From the NCBI GenBank assembly GCA_963402885.1, contig OY727093.1:23435409-23499408 (forward strand): a DNA stretch of 64,000 nucleotides, given 5' to 3'. The translations under genes and the position numbers were made by a program. Numbering within the stretch: position 1 is the first letter of the stretch; each line of letters starts with the position of its first letter. Of this stretch, positions 1 through 11,400 are shown one piece after another. This DNA is from Antedon bifida (lineage: Eukaryota > Echinodermata > Crinoidea > Comatulida > Antedonidae). The notes under the pieces were generated by a model, which saw only the letters and a list, made by a program, of their open reading frames with translations, was not told the origin of the DNA and searched no databases.

Positions 1-326
1 GATGACGTTCAAGCAAGTTAATGAGTAGGCCCTACATTAACACTGTATATTATTATTCTTATTACTATTAGATCAATCTATATTATGCCTCTCGTTTATA
101 ACACACTATACTTTTAAACAAATAATTAATGTTTATATTCATGCAGACGTGTTACAAATAATCATTCGGTGAAAGATGAAATGTTCTTATGAAATGATTT
201 GTACTATTGCCAGTTGCATACTATTAAACATGGGCATGACCCGGGTAAAATGGAAATGTATACCAAAACATTATATGTATCAAAACATTATATGTATCCA
301 TTTGAATACACAACAGTCAATATAAC
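1..326. other. AT-rich lead-in, nothing recognised
   Basis: I see no exon, RNA gene or repeat here. The last seven bases (320-326, ATATAAC) are the left copy of the target duplication of the transposon that starts at 327. Confidence 0.5.
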
Positions 327-2045
327 CATGGATTAAAGAATAGAAGGATATGCATCGACGTGAGATCAAGGGTTCACTCTCGCCGACAAGCCGCGGACCG
401 CCCACAATGTTACAGTTTAATTAACCGCATGGTAACAACGAAACGGTCGCGTGCCTAATATATTGTTTACTGCACATGTGCAACGACATTTAACCTTGTT
501 GGCTACGCTTCTTTCGCGCGTTCTTTGGTTTCCGGTCCTTCATAGAAACTTTACTGCTACAAATCGTTTGCAGACACAACTGGTGATTGCTCATTTTCTA
601 TCTAGAAAATATTGTTGCACTGTATGTATTCATACATATTTGAACAGTATAATCAGTGGCGTAACGACTATCTGCGCTCACTGGCTAAACCCAGGGGCCC
701 TGAAGCTTGGGGCCCATGAGCAGTGCCCAGAGGAACAGGCATAAAATATGTCGAAAATGCTAAAAACGTCCCAGGCCTCGATCTTTGAAACTTGGAGGGC
801 CACTTAGGTTTCCTAAACAAGTGGCTTCAGGCCTCTGCCTCATGCCACTGAGTATAATGTTTATTGAAAACAGTTATTAAATGACATTGTATGTTATTGT
901 GAAGACCCTAGTGTAGGCCTACTTCATCAATATACCAGATAAAAACAATACTATATTGTTATTGGCTTAGAATTGTAGATGCTATAATTGTAATTAGTAT
1001 AGGTTTCTGCCGCGATTGATCTTCGCTAATGTTTTTATGACATTAAAGTAGCATTTTATGACCTGTAGTAGCCCTACATCTCTGAGACAATAACTATTTG
1101 TTGTCTCAGCCTACATGTAAAATTACAAAATCAGCAAGAATACTAGGCCTAGGCCTTCCAGGCTTACTAAATACTAGTAAACCATATGATTTGCCGACAT
1201 TGATACTGCTAATCTTAAGTGTAGTAGATACAACATGTAATCATGATCTATATACTCACCGTTGTCTTACTTCTTGTGTGAATAATAATAGGTACTTCGT
1301 TTGTTCGTGATTAAGTTTGCCCTGCGTGTACTTTTCAAAAGGACCGCTAGGTAACGTATCGCAACTATAGCCAGCCAATCCCGGATCAGGGATCGCTGTT
1401 TTCATTCAATTAGGCCCGGTGATTGGATGTGATGTGGATGACATAACCACTAGCCAATCACCAGGCACTACAATTTAAATATAATCACATCGATAATTAA
1501 GGAGATTTATGAAGAAACCACTGCTTAGCCATATATTAAAAACACGATTGTTGTATGTGTGGACACCGGCCACGCTAACAACATACATGGTCAAATGCAT
1601 AATTTAATATTCTATAGATTAACGCAATTTTTAATGACAGAAGATGGCAGGCAAATAATGATAATTCAAATATAAAAATTGCATATTTTATTAATATTAC
1701 CAACTACTTAAAATTACCAGTCGTAAGAAAGTGAACGTTTCGTAGTCCGATTGTGATGAAACTAAAACAGAATTGTTCAGCAATATATTTTTGTTGTCAA
1801 TTAATCATCGACGCAGACATGTCAATAGAACATTCAGACTGCGCATACGATTTCTACATGGTTACGTTTTGGTCTAAAAAATGTAACAGTTGAAAACGCA
1901 GCGTTTTACAGAGGGCCGCGGTTAGAGACACAAAGTTCAATGAGCGTGTTTGTTTGATTGGCAGCAGTGCTTTAGTATAGGCAAGCGCGTTGTAAAATCG
2001 TTTGATGTCACCGTCGATGCATATCCTTCTATTCTTTAATCCATG
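327..2045. mobile_element. Non-autonomous DNA transposon, 34-bp TIRs, 7-bp TSD
   Basis: The first 34 bases (from CATGGATTAAAG to GCATCGACG) recur as an exact reverse complement at 2012-2045, with weaker similarity further in. The element is flanked directly by ATATAAC at 320-326 and 2046-2052. It is 1719 bp long and has no open frame resembling a transposase, so it is probably mobilised by a partner elsewhere. I cannot name the superfamily. A hAT-type MITE sits inside it. Confidence 0.85.
654..850. mobile_element. hAT-type MITE, 197 bp, nested
   Basis: The ends are CAGTGGCGT and its near reverse complement ATGCCACTG. The flanks are the 8-bp direct repeat AGTATAAT at 646-653 and 851-858. CAGTGGC-type ends with an 8-bp target duplication are diagnostic of hAT elements. 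It is non-coding and lies inside the 327-2045 transposon, so it is the younger insertion. Confidence 0.85.
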
Positions 2046-2329
2046 ATATAACTGAGGTTAATTTTGAAGCTCACAAAGAACTGAAGTGTATACTCGAATT
2101 TAAAACGTATACAATGTTAAAAGTAACTGTGTACTTTTATACATTCCCACAAAATGTAATAAGAGGTGTAGAAATACAGCAAATTAATACAATGTAATGA
2201 AAAAAACAATATATCTTAAAAGTTTGTTTACAAGCAGGGTACAAAATAGTAAAACATATAGTAAATCATGGTTGATATTGTGATCCACAAATTTCAAAAC
2301 AACAAAATGGCCCGATTGAGTTGTTTATG

Positions 2330-2580
2330 CTAATAAATGCAATTCATTACGAGTTGAAGAAAATAATTACAATAATGAAATCGACAGAGACAAAATAGAT
2401 TTTAAGAGACAGCAACTTTATTGTAAAAAGCACAACAATTAATTTTACTATAGCCACCTTATTAATAATATTTCTACTGCCCCATCTTGTTAATCGAAAT
2501 GGGAAACAGATTTTAGAAATGTAAATCTTAATTGGAAAGAAATATGGTATAAAAAGTTTATAGTATAAAACATATTTTAA
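2330..2580 (+). pseudogene. Decayed LINE ORF2 C-terminal fragment
   Basis: This stretch matches 26140-26460 over about 250 bp. That second copy can be read as a peptide with the motif KWETHFRNVNLDWKEYG, which resembles the KKWEQYFNDNYIDWKSCW segment behind the RT domain of the complete LINE at 28-31.7 kb. The present copy has several indels and no long frame. It is a dead 5'-truncated fragment of an L1/Tx1-like element. Confidence 0.55.
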
Positions 2581-2789
2581 GCTGATACACCGTATACAGT
2601 ACTTGCATGTACAAAACGTATGAAGACATGGAAGCTGTTTTCTACATAGTTATGGATGCGACTACTGTCGAACTGAACCAGTAACGGACAAACACACACT
2701 GCTATACACTTAACGAAACAGTTAGTAATTGGATAGTATAGTTACTAGAACAAAAAGTAAAAATCTTTTGTATTTACAAAGCTAAATCT

Positions 2790-2925
2790 ACAGAAAAGTA
2801 TACAAAAAGATCAACAACGATTTGGAACTTGTTCCTAGTAGAACTCAGAAATGTATTAGAATGCTTAGGTAATGTAAATAGAGCTCAAAATAAATGGGCT
2901 AATGTAAAAAAGAAATTAATGAATA
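2790..2925 (+). repeat. Dispersed repeat shared with 35095-35225
   Basis: The segment around CAACAACGATTTGGAA through GAGCTCAAAATAAATGGGC recurs at 35095-35225 with about 85-90 percent identity by eye. In both places it lies near LINE-like debris, so it is probably the 3' part of a non-LTR element. No intact frame is present. Confidence 0.6.
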
Positions 2926-3296
2926 CAATTTTTTTTAATCGAAATGTAAGCTCGTCTTTTTCTATTTCTTAATTTTTCTTCCTTCTATCTTGACGAGAAT
3001 GAATATTGTAGTAACTTTAGTACTTTTACCGTATTAATTTTGTCTATAAAACTATTAATGATTTTTCTTGGCTCTCCTCTTCTGACATGGCCTATAGCTT
3101 ACCGCGCAACGCGTTCATCGCGTCGCATGGTAGCATAATTGCGCGCTAGGTATCCATCACAACAGCTAGCTATAGCAACTTAACAACACAAATCATCTAC
3201 AGCTTGATATATCAACTGTGTATGAAATACTGAGCGATAAATTCCGAATTATCTTCGTAATTATTATCAATTTAATTAAGTTATTGCGTACAAACA

Positions 3297-6200
3297 ATGG
3301 AAAAGGTTCCAACGAACCGTGGTGAGTGGAGAAATCATTTAGAAACTTTTTATATAAATAGAAATAATAGTTAAAATGAATGACATTTTTTTTTGACACT
3401 ATAAATTTCTTCACTGTGAAAATATTCACCCATCATTAGGATAGACCTATATTAATTGTGTGTGGCCAGAAGATAAATTGCCTAGGTAGCTTATCCTTTT
3501 TAAATGTTTGCAGACATAATTGTCAACGAAACGTTCGGGCCTGTCATCCAAGGACTAAAACCAATATCGAGTTTCAGTGGGAAGACAAAGGCACAAGGAA
3601 ACGATGCTACAAAGACCAGCATCAATGATTTGGCAGTCAAGCCAAAGGTTGAACGTCCTCAGCACAGGATTAAGCCACCAGTTGCACCAAAACCAGCAAA
3701 GAAAAATGTAAAAAAGATGGCGCATTCAATCCAAGGTGATGACAATATTGTGAAAGAGGACAAGTTTCATCAGATTAAGCCACCAGTTGCACCAAAACCA
3801 GCGAAGAAAAGTGTAAAAATGATGGCTTATTCAATCCATGATGGCAATATTGTAAAAGGGGACAAGTTGCATCAGATTAAGCCACCAGTTGCACCAAAAC
3901 CATCAAAGAAAAGTGCAAAAAAGATGGCGCATTCAATCCAAGGTGATGGCAATATTGTAAAAGAGGACAAGTTTAATCAGATTAAGCCACCAGTTGCACC
4001 AAAACCAGCGAAGAAAAGCGTAAAAAAGATGGAGCATTCAATCCAAGGTGATGACAATATTGTAAACCAGGACAAGTTTCACCAGATTAAGCCACCAGTT
4101 GCACCAAAACAAGCAAAGAAAAATGTAAAAAAGATGGCGCATTCAATCCAAGGTGATGGCAATATTGTAAAAGAGGACAAGTTAAAAAAGCCACCCAAAA
4201 TAATCGGCTGGGCGAAACTCCTTGGCAACACCAAAACAAGAGGTGCATCTGTGAAAAATATGACACAGAACTTAATGCAGGTAAATAGACAGGTACTGTA
4301 CGGACATACAACAATGCCATTTCTTTTTTTGTCTGTTATTCACAGGATTTAGTGCATCTCTCACAATCATCATGATTTTTCTCAACTGGTGGCCATATCC
4401 TAAAGTTTATTTTTTAATGCCTCATTTGACTGTTTTATGAATTTTATATACATTTTACAAGTATTTTACATAGTGTATATGTAATTACATTGTTATTTAT
4501 TTTTATTGTTATTTTATGTCTTTAGGCAATGTGGCCAAGGATTACCAATAGTGAATTAATCACTGTCCTATCAGATAGGTGGTAATCCCCCTGATACAGG
4601 GGCTATTGTGTGAACCAGTTCACCGGGGTAACCCCCTACTCTTTTTCGAATAATGAACTGGGTTCTTTAAAGTACACACAGGTTATAACTGTGTACACTG
4701 GACCTACGGTTTATAGTCCTTATCCGAGAAGACTTGTTCCACCACCAGAACTAGGAGCGAGTCGGCCTCGAACCCTTGCCGATGTTGTTGTTGGCTCTTT
4801 AGGTACGGTAAACGGCGCCCCTGCCTTAACCGCTCGGCCATATGACTCGCTTTGTTGTGTGGTAAACAATTAACGATTCTTTTCTAAGAAGAACATGGAC
4901 ATTTTTAGTCGCGTGGACAGGACTCTATAGTTCACTATGTCGGTCGGTCTGTCTGTCGGTCCGGTATCACTATGCATTGTAGCACGCGACTTAATGGCTG
5001 TTGGCCTTGTTTAGTACTGTAAGCTGCTTTAATTATACCCATATTCATCGTTTAATTTTACAGGCTTCTCGTGTTGAAGACATCCCAGTTACACGAAAAT
5101 CAACTCGAAATATGGCAGATAGTTTTGTTGATAAAAAGGTTGAAGATATGCCGAATAAGTCAAAACCATCACTTGCTGGTGATGAGAGCGATGATGAGGA
5201 TGAGATATTTTATGATGCACTTTCAGGTACTTATTACAATCAATCTAGTGTAAAAAAGATGGCGCATTCAATCCAAGATGATGACAATATTGTAAAAGGG
5301 GACAAGTTTCATCAGATTAAGCCACCAGTTGCACCAAAACCAGCGAAGAAAAGTGTAAAAAAGATGGCGCATTCAATCCAAGGTGATGACAATATTGTAA
5401 AAGAGGAGAAGTTGAAAAAGCCACCCAAAATAATCGGCTGGGCGAAACTCCTTGGCAACACCAAAACAAGAAGTGCATCTGTGAAAAATATGACCCAGAA
5501 CTTTATGCAGGACAACAGTGGATTGGATTGGAGCGACGATGAGGATGAGATATTTTATGATGCACTTTCAGGTACTTATTACAATCAATCTAATTATTTC
5601 TCTTATTTTGACAAGTTTTATTTAAAACCTTACATGGATGTAATAATGTACAAAATGTCACACAATGTTTGCATTTTACAGACTTTTATGACATTTTTGA
5701 TGAACCTCAATGCATCAGTGGTTCTGAAGCTATTAAGAATCATGTGCAAGATGTAGAAAGCATAAGAAAGGTCAGTGACCTGGATGTCACCACCAAGGCA
5801 GCAGCTGAAGCCTTTGAAGTCTTCAACTATAACATGTTTCTTGACGATAGTACCACAGATGCCGTCGCAGTCACTACAAAAGTGAAGGATTACATTGGAG
5901 AAATTGACAAAAATGCTGTGGATGAGTACATCTCCGGCATTATCTCAACCAGCATGAAGACTGTCGATGTAACCAACACCTTGATTGACAACACCATCTC
6001 TGACATTAATATTGACGACACATTGTCCAACGGCAAGATTGAAAACAATGTCTCTGATGTCGAGATTGTTGACACCCTCTCCGATGCCAAGATTACCTTA
6101 ACCGTCTCAAACGCCAAGATTGACGAAACTGCCTCCGATCCCAAGATTGATGACACTCTCACCGATGGCAAGATTTACAACACCATCCTTGATGTTGAAA

Positions 6201-6892
6201 TTGATGACCCCATCCCTGATGTTGAGATTGACATCAATGCAGTCAGACAGTATGTCGCTGAAATTATTCGCTACAGCAGTTATGTCATCGCCATGGACAA
6301 GGCAGATGAAAAGGATAGTAAGACTTTCGAAAACGACGTTTCAACCTGCAAGCCAAGCGAAGGTGAATTATTTTATTACATAAAAATAAACATGCATTTT
6401 ATTATGTTTTTTTAATTAGTAATACAAATAGTACTATATTATTAAAAACAAACATTGCATTTATTCCTTACAGACAATTTGGCTGGTGATGTCCCTGCTA
6501 ACCAGAATTCTACAGATGTACCACGAGCAGGAATTTTCAGGCGGCTTTTCCGTAGACTTAGACGAGGCATTCGTAATATCAGTTGCCACAAAACAACACA
6601 GACAGAGGAAATCCAGGATACTACCGGTGAAGATATCGACAGCATAGATGCCAGTGCCAATGATGCCAGTGCCAATGACGCCAGTGCCAATGATGCCAGT
6701 GCCAATGACGCCAGTGCTAATGATGCCAGTGCCAATGATGCCAGTGCCAATGATGCCAGTGCCAATGAAGTCAGTGCCAATGACGCCAGCAATGTCAGTG
6801 AACTTGCGGCAAATGATGAAGACAGAATTGATCTTGTTCACAATACTTCACACCACAGGTTCCTCTCTGCATTGTTATGCTACAAACACTAA
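3297..6892 (+). CDS. Modular repeat protein A, 5 exons, 799 aa, unknown function
   Basis: I join exons 3297-3321, 3514-4280, 5064-5571, 5682-6362 and 6474-6892. All borders are GT-AG, phases are 1, 0, 1 and 1, and the sum is 800 codons. The start MEKVPTNR has a good context (ACAATGG); the ATG at 3504 is rejected because it straddles the acceptor of exon 2. Exon 2 carries five and exon 3 one copy of a ~36-residue unit centred on KPPVAPKPAKK, a PxxP/SH3-ligand type sequence. Exon 3 has two acidic EIFYDALS motifs (about residues 306-318 and 421-433) that resemble FFAT motifs. Exon 4 is an acidic ~11-residue repeat of the type DDTLSDGKI. Exon 5 has the basic helix-like GIFRRLFRRLRRGIRN and eight DASAN units. 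There is no signal peptide or membrane segment. A scaffold or adaptor is a guess; copy B at 15.5 kb is equally intact. Confidence 0.8.
4495..4851 (-). mobile_element. tRNA-derived SINE in intron 2 of gene A
   Basis: On the minus strand the element opens with a tRNA-like head (4850 to 4757). It contains an A box (TGGCCGAGCGG), a B box (GGGTTCGAGGCC) and ends that could pair over seven bases (GCGAGTC / GACTCGC). The body ends leftwards in an A-rich tail. TTGTT flanks it at 4490-4494 and 4852-4856. The paralogous intron at 16.7 kb lacks it exactly, which proves an insertion. The head resembles a tRNA-Leu or tRNA-Ser (class II) source. It is not a functional tRNA: there are extra bases before the D arm and the T stem is poor. 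Confidence 0.85.
4909..5014. mobile_element. 106-bp MITE-like insertion with AGTCGCGT ends
   Basis: It is absent from the paralogous intron of copy B and flanked by TTTAG (4904-4908 and 5010-5014). It contains AGTCGCGTG and, inverted, CACGCGACT, around a GTCGGTCGGTCTGTC core. A related stretch lies in an ADAT1 intron at 10958-11030. It is too short to code. Confidence 0.7.
6647..6781 (+). repeat. 15-bp coding minisatellite (DASAN units), copy A
   Basis: Eight in-frame DASAN units and one EVSAN unit are encoded by near-identical 15-bp repeats, alternating mainly GATGCCAGTGCCAAT and GACGCCAGTGCCAAT. Copy B has six units. The change in number keeps the frame, as expected from slippage under coding constraint. 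Long frames on the antisense strand here are by-products of the repeat. Confidence 0.9.
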
Positions 6893-7255
6893 TCAAGTGC
6901 AATATTATACAGAATCAACTACTTATTAATATTACTGCAAAACCATTGGATTTTATAACTATATATTATATTTTATAACCAGAATGATACATATTATGTC
7001 TCATATTATATCAAATGCTTACAAATATAAGATTTCAAAGATTTTCAAAATATTGCCTTTGCGTTTATTATTTGCCTTCGTGTTCAATGTTCATTCACAT
7101 CTGAGACTACAAATTTTACCAGTTAATGCTGATGAGGTTGAATATGACCATGGTGATGATGTGATACACTATACATATTATACATACATACACTTATATT
7201 TATTCAATATCCACTAGAAAAATAGATGATGATGTTGAAACAGAAAATGAATAAT

Positions 7256-7261
7256 AATAAA
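7256..7261 (+). promoter_or_regulatory. Poly(A) signal of gene A
   Basis: AATAAA lies about 365 bp after the stop codon of gene A, and the matching AATAAA is kept in copy B at 18977-18982. Nearer AATATT/ATTAAA-like strings exist, so the true cleavage site is open. Confidence 0.4.
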
Positions 7262-8420
7262 TCTAAAAGAACTCAAGAAATACATTAATTTCTCTTTAAA
7301 AACTTAACATTGGATGTTTTAGCAAATTAATTCATTATTAAAAACAAAATTCAGCAAAATTTGAATTATCAAATTAAGCCATACTGACTTGATCCAACGA
7401 ATCATGATTTGCATAATTTATGATGCAATAATTGAAATACACTTAACCAAGATATTTCACTTAAGTCAATAAATATATGGATTTCACTTAAGGGATATTC
7501 AGTTAGATAGGAATTTCTTATTTTTTATTTTAGGATATTTCCTTTAGATAGTGTGATATATGTAGGGCTACAGGTTCCTAGGAACTCTCTTCCTACCACC
7601 AATCCACTACAATAGATGATCTCATTTGCCTTCTCATCCCACCTTGTTAGCAAGGCACCTAACAGTCAATCAATGTTTAAAAAAACAGTATTACTAGATG
7701 TTAAAATTCCATTGAAGCAATAAAACTCCTTCTTTGGGATTACTTTTCCATGAAACGAACGACAGGAAACATATTGGTGTTGACAGCAGTCAACACCTAC
7801 TCAGGGGACAGACCATTATTAAGGCGGCACTTATATTAAGGGGACAATCTGTATAGTGAAACAACATACCAATTTGGCTGTACATTATGCATCCTCCCAA
7901 ACAACTCAATCTTGCGTTTTCCTGGTGAAAGTCGCTCAATCAATCCATATATTTCATCTGGTTTGTGACTTGTCTCTCTCTCACTTCGGCTACAATGACA
8001 TGACATCACAATCAAGGCCCCTATTATACCCTGCATGGTCACCCTTGACCCCAACCTACATGAATAAATATAACAGATAAAATAGTTTCCATAAAAATAA
8101 ATCACAAAGATTTTCTGTAGAGTAAAGCCAACAAATTGTCTTTATGAGTGTCATAACTTGATTATGATTTCTCAATAAGCTAGACGATTCAAACTAAGTC
8201 TAAACAAGGAAATCAAACGAAAAGAACTGAATTCACAATAAATACACATTTACAAAATAAATACAGCTTGATTTACCAAACAATGTTCTTTCCCATGATT
8301 CAACCAATGACCTGTCCTTCCTGTTCAGATTAACATCTGAAGCTGGTTGGTCTTTACCCAGATGATTTCATCAACTTGTTTATATCTGGTTAAATTCAAA
8401 TGTAAATGTATGGTCACCCA
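7262..8420. other. Intergenic, duplicated up to 7875
   Basis: The left half is the shared tail of the duplicated block, containing no conserved frame. From 7876 to the end of the ADAT1 gene I see no exon or repeat. Plus-strand gene A and minus-strand ADAT1 therefore converge across about 1.2 kb. Confidence 0.5.
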
Positions 8421-11400
8421 TCAATAAAAAATAAACTCTGTACAAATAGGCAATAAATATAATAATATCGCATTCCTATGAGAACTGAGAATACTCAATA
8501 GGTGTTCCAAGAACATGTTCCAAGAATCTTGATATTTGACACATGCTTGCTTGTAGTCCCAATATGTAGTCAGTGTGTTGCTTCTAGGGAAAAAAAAACA
8601 AAAAAACAAGTACACTGGAAGTTATCTTAGCAAGCGAAAAGTTATGTAACATAGACTTCTTATACTAGTCTACAATGACAAACTTTTGTTTGCAAACTGG
8701 AGCAAACTCAGAATTTGTCAAGAAAAGTTTTCTAAAGTGTAGATCAATTGACTTCAGCAACTGCAGGAAACAAGTTTGTAGAAGTCTACACACTAGAAAA
8801 CTTTGGTTTTGCAAACTCAAGAAAAATCCAAGTTTGAAAACAAAAAATTGGTACATTCTGATACATATCACATATTAATTACAAAATGAATGTACCGTAA
8901 AATAAAACTTACTTTAAACTATTTGGAAGATTCTCTGATGTAATGAGAGTGACAATTTCCATGAAGGTTTCAAATAACTTTGATTTGCATATGTTACACC
9001 TGTTAGAGGCAAGAAATGTTTTAATTAGGTGATCATTTAGAATAAAATGATCACCTATTGTTATTGTATGAAATCTTTATAATGTTTTTCATTATTTCTT
9101 TCTGTACAGATTTTGTGTGTCAATTATCTCAAAAAGTTAAATGTCAATAATCACAAAAATAACACAATATCTTCAAAATAATTTAGTTTAATCCTAGTTA
9201 GCTTTTCAGCGTGATCACTCATCTGTGACGTCATTTATACACCATTTTGTGAAATTACATTATCAATCATATCTCCATAACTTGTGACAAAATATCAATA
9301 AAATTCTCTATAAGTAAACTTCAGGTGAAGGGTAAAAATATTAGCAAATAAAAACTTGCGCGTTTCAAGGTCATGCGCGTGAAATTGCGTGTTAAAAATT
9401 TAAAAAGCTCAAAATTAAGTTTTGATCAATTTAGAGCATGAATTAGGTCATTTGCGTGTTTCAAAAAATTACTGCGCAAAAAAATGTTTGCGAGCGCGAT
9501 ACTTAAAAAGCGTAAAAAAATACGATTTTTTTACAAACCGCATGCTACTCACCATTCTTAGTACATTCACCGATTTTGAGTCCATTCCGACTTAAATTAA
9601 CGCTATACGAGCAGGTTAAAAATGACAAAATGCGCGCATTAATTTCACTAAAGTTCTGAAAATGGTGAAAAATAAGGCATTTTTAAAATGAAAATAATTC
9701 TTCAGAATGCACGATGACCCCCAATTTTTTCAACTTATTTTGGAAGCCATTGAGTTGTAGATATGAATTCATGTACTGTACACATTTCACGTACAAAATG
9801 TTGTGACGTCATCAAATGGCCACTTGAATTTAAAAATTAGGTTTTTTTCTATTTCGTCATAGATTATCACATTCAACAGAGCGCATTTCGGTTATTTGTG
9901 CTCGAATTTCTCACAAATTTCAGTATGTGCTTGTTTAATTATTTATCTTTCTCATGAGTTGTCAGTGTTTTCATTTTGACGACGTCATCACGCGTAAAAA
10001 CTTGAAAAAACATAGGTCGTGTAATTTTACCTACACCATACATTTGAATATCTTACAGCTCTTCAGAATTAAAGGTGACCTTGAGGATTATAACTTATTA
10101 TGAAAGCTGATGAAATGTAGATATGAATTCATATAAAAAATAAGCCTATCGGATGTTGTGATGTTATCATATGGCCAGTTGAAGTTAAAAAGTAGTTTTT
10201 AAATTTCTTTATTCAAAGTTATACAAAATTCAAAGATCGCGCATTGCGCTTCTACGTATCAAATTCTCTTCCAATCCTTATATTTTTTTGCTCAATTCAT
10301 TATCTTTCGAAATTGTCATCTTCGAGTTTATTTTGATAATTCCATCATACCAAAAAATTAGAACATGATGTGGGTCCCGTAATTTCACCTATGCTACACT
10401 GTATATAGATATACAGTATATACTGTACATATTGTATATGACACATAATAGGTACAACTCAGCACTATATAAGCGTATATGCATCATGCCATAGGATGGC
10501 GTACATCAACTTTTTACGATCGTATGTTAACATACATGCATGTTTAAACAAATTTAATTTCATTAAAATGATAAAAATGATCACCTATAATTCTATTAAA
10601 TTCTAGTTTAAATGTTTTTGTATTAATTGTATTCTGTCTTGATGTGAAATACAAACTATTATTATACTAATGATGTATTGATGACAATGATGTAAATTCG
10701 GCCTACTATTTATAAACTAAGTTTTGTAAGCAAGTAACTAAGTACTGTAGGCTATTTGTAAACTACATTGTGGCATGGAATTCTGATACACAAATCATAT
10801 GAAATTTCTACCTTGTATTTCTTTGACCTACATCCTTGGTTGTAACACCTTGTTTGATTCCCTTTACAGAGACTTCAAGTGGACAATCAGGAACTGCCGA
10901 CCAGACAATAGCTGGAAATATGTAAGAAGTTGCAATTAAATTAAGCAACACCGCATTCATTAGTCGCATGTAACGCGACTCTACAGCTGACTATGTCGGT
11001 CGGTAAACTTGAGCACGCGACTGCAGCAATGTATATGGCTTTATTCAAATAAAGACTACTGGAAAATCTTTCAGTCAATCATAACTTAATATAAATATAT
11101 ACACATTTTAATTAAAATGACTTGGCTTGTAATATTATCTCAATACAATTTAGCTAAAGTATTTTGATAAATTGATGCTTAAAAAGAAAATCTGTTCATA
11201 CCTGATCCACATGGTGACATTTTACCAAGAGCCTTAATATGATTCTGTTCGATGTACTCTTTTGAATGTTTAAATTCAACATTAGAATGATATAAAAACA
11301 CTATCATGTACTGCAAAACTTAGTTTTTCATGAATGCCATCGATTCTTTTGAGTAAGGCTCTTTTTGTAGCCTCTTCATTGAAGTTACATTTTCCAATAA

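Larger units (their letters stand above)
3097..7875. repeat. Segmental duplication, copy A (with 15313-19613)
   Basis: From GCTTACCGCGCAACGCG at 3097 to the shared ACATACCAATT near 7875 the sequence is nearly identical to 15313-19613. Copy A is about 480 bp longer, mostly because of two insertions in its second intron (4495-4851 and 4909-5014). The block contains one full gene with about 200 bp upstream and 980 bp downstream, so each copy probably has its own promoter. Confidence 0.93.

Noticed and set aside
3504-4352. A 282-codon frame starting at ATG 3504
   Set aside because: The ATG overlaps the splice acceptor TTTGCAG|AC, and the frame reads past the GTAAAT donor at 4281. The five-exon join explains it better and in the right phase.
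4757-4850. A functional tRNA gene
   Set aside because: Extra bases before the D arm, a poor T stem, an A-rich tail and a target duplication show a SINE.
6442-6841. Antisense and shifted frames over the DASAN repeat (ASLALASLAL, IGTGIIGTG, MMPVPMMPVP)
   Set aside because: A 15-bp repeat with no stop in any phase yields open frames everywhere; only the frame that continues through the spliced exons is kept.
6840-7260. Extra 3' exons of gene A (EVEYDHGDDV and KIDDDVETENE stretches, conserved in B)
   Set aside because: The possible donor CAG|GTTCCT has the wrong phase and leads at once to a stop; they are treated as 3' UTR, though their acidic reading is curious.
7836-8105. An 89-codon minus-strand frame
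   Set aside because: No motif, no splice context, and it crosses the border of the duplicated block.
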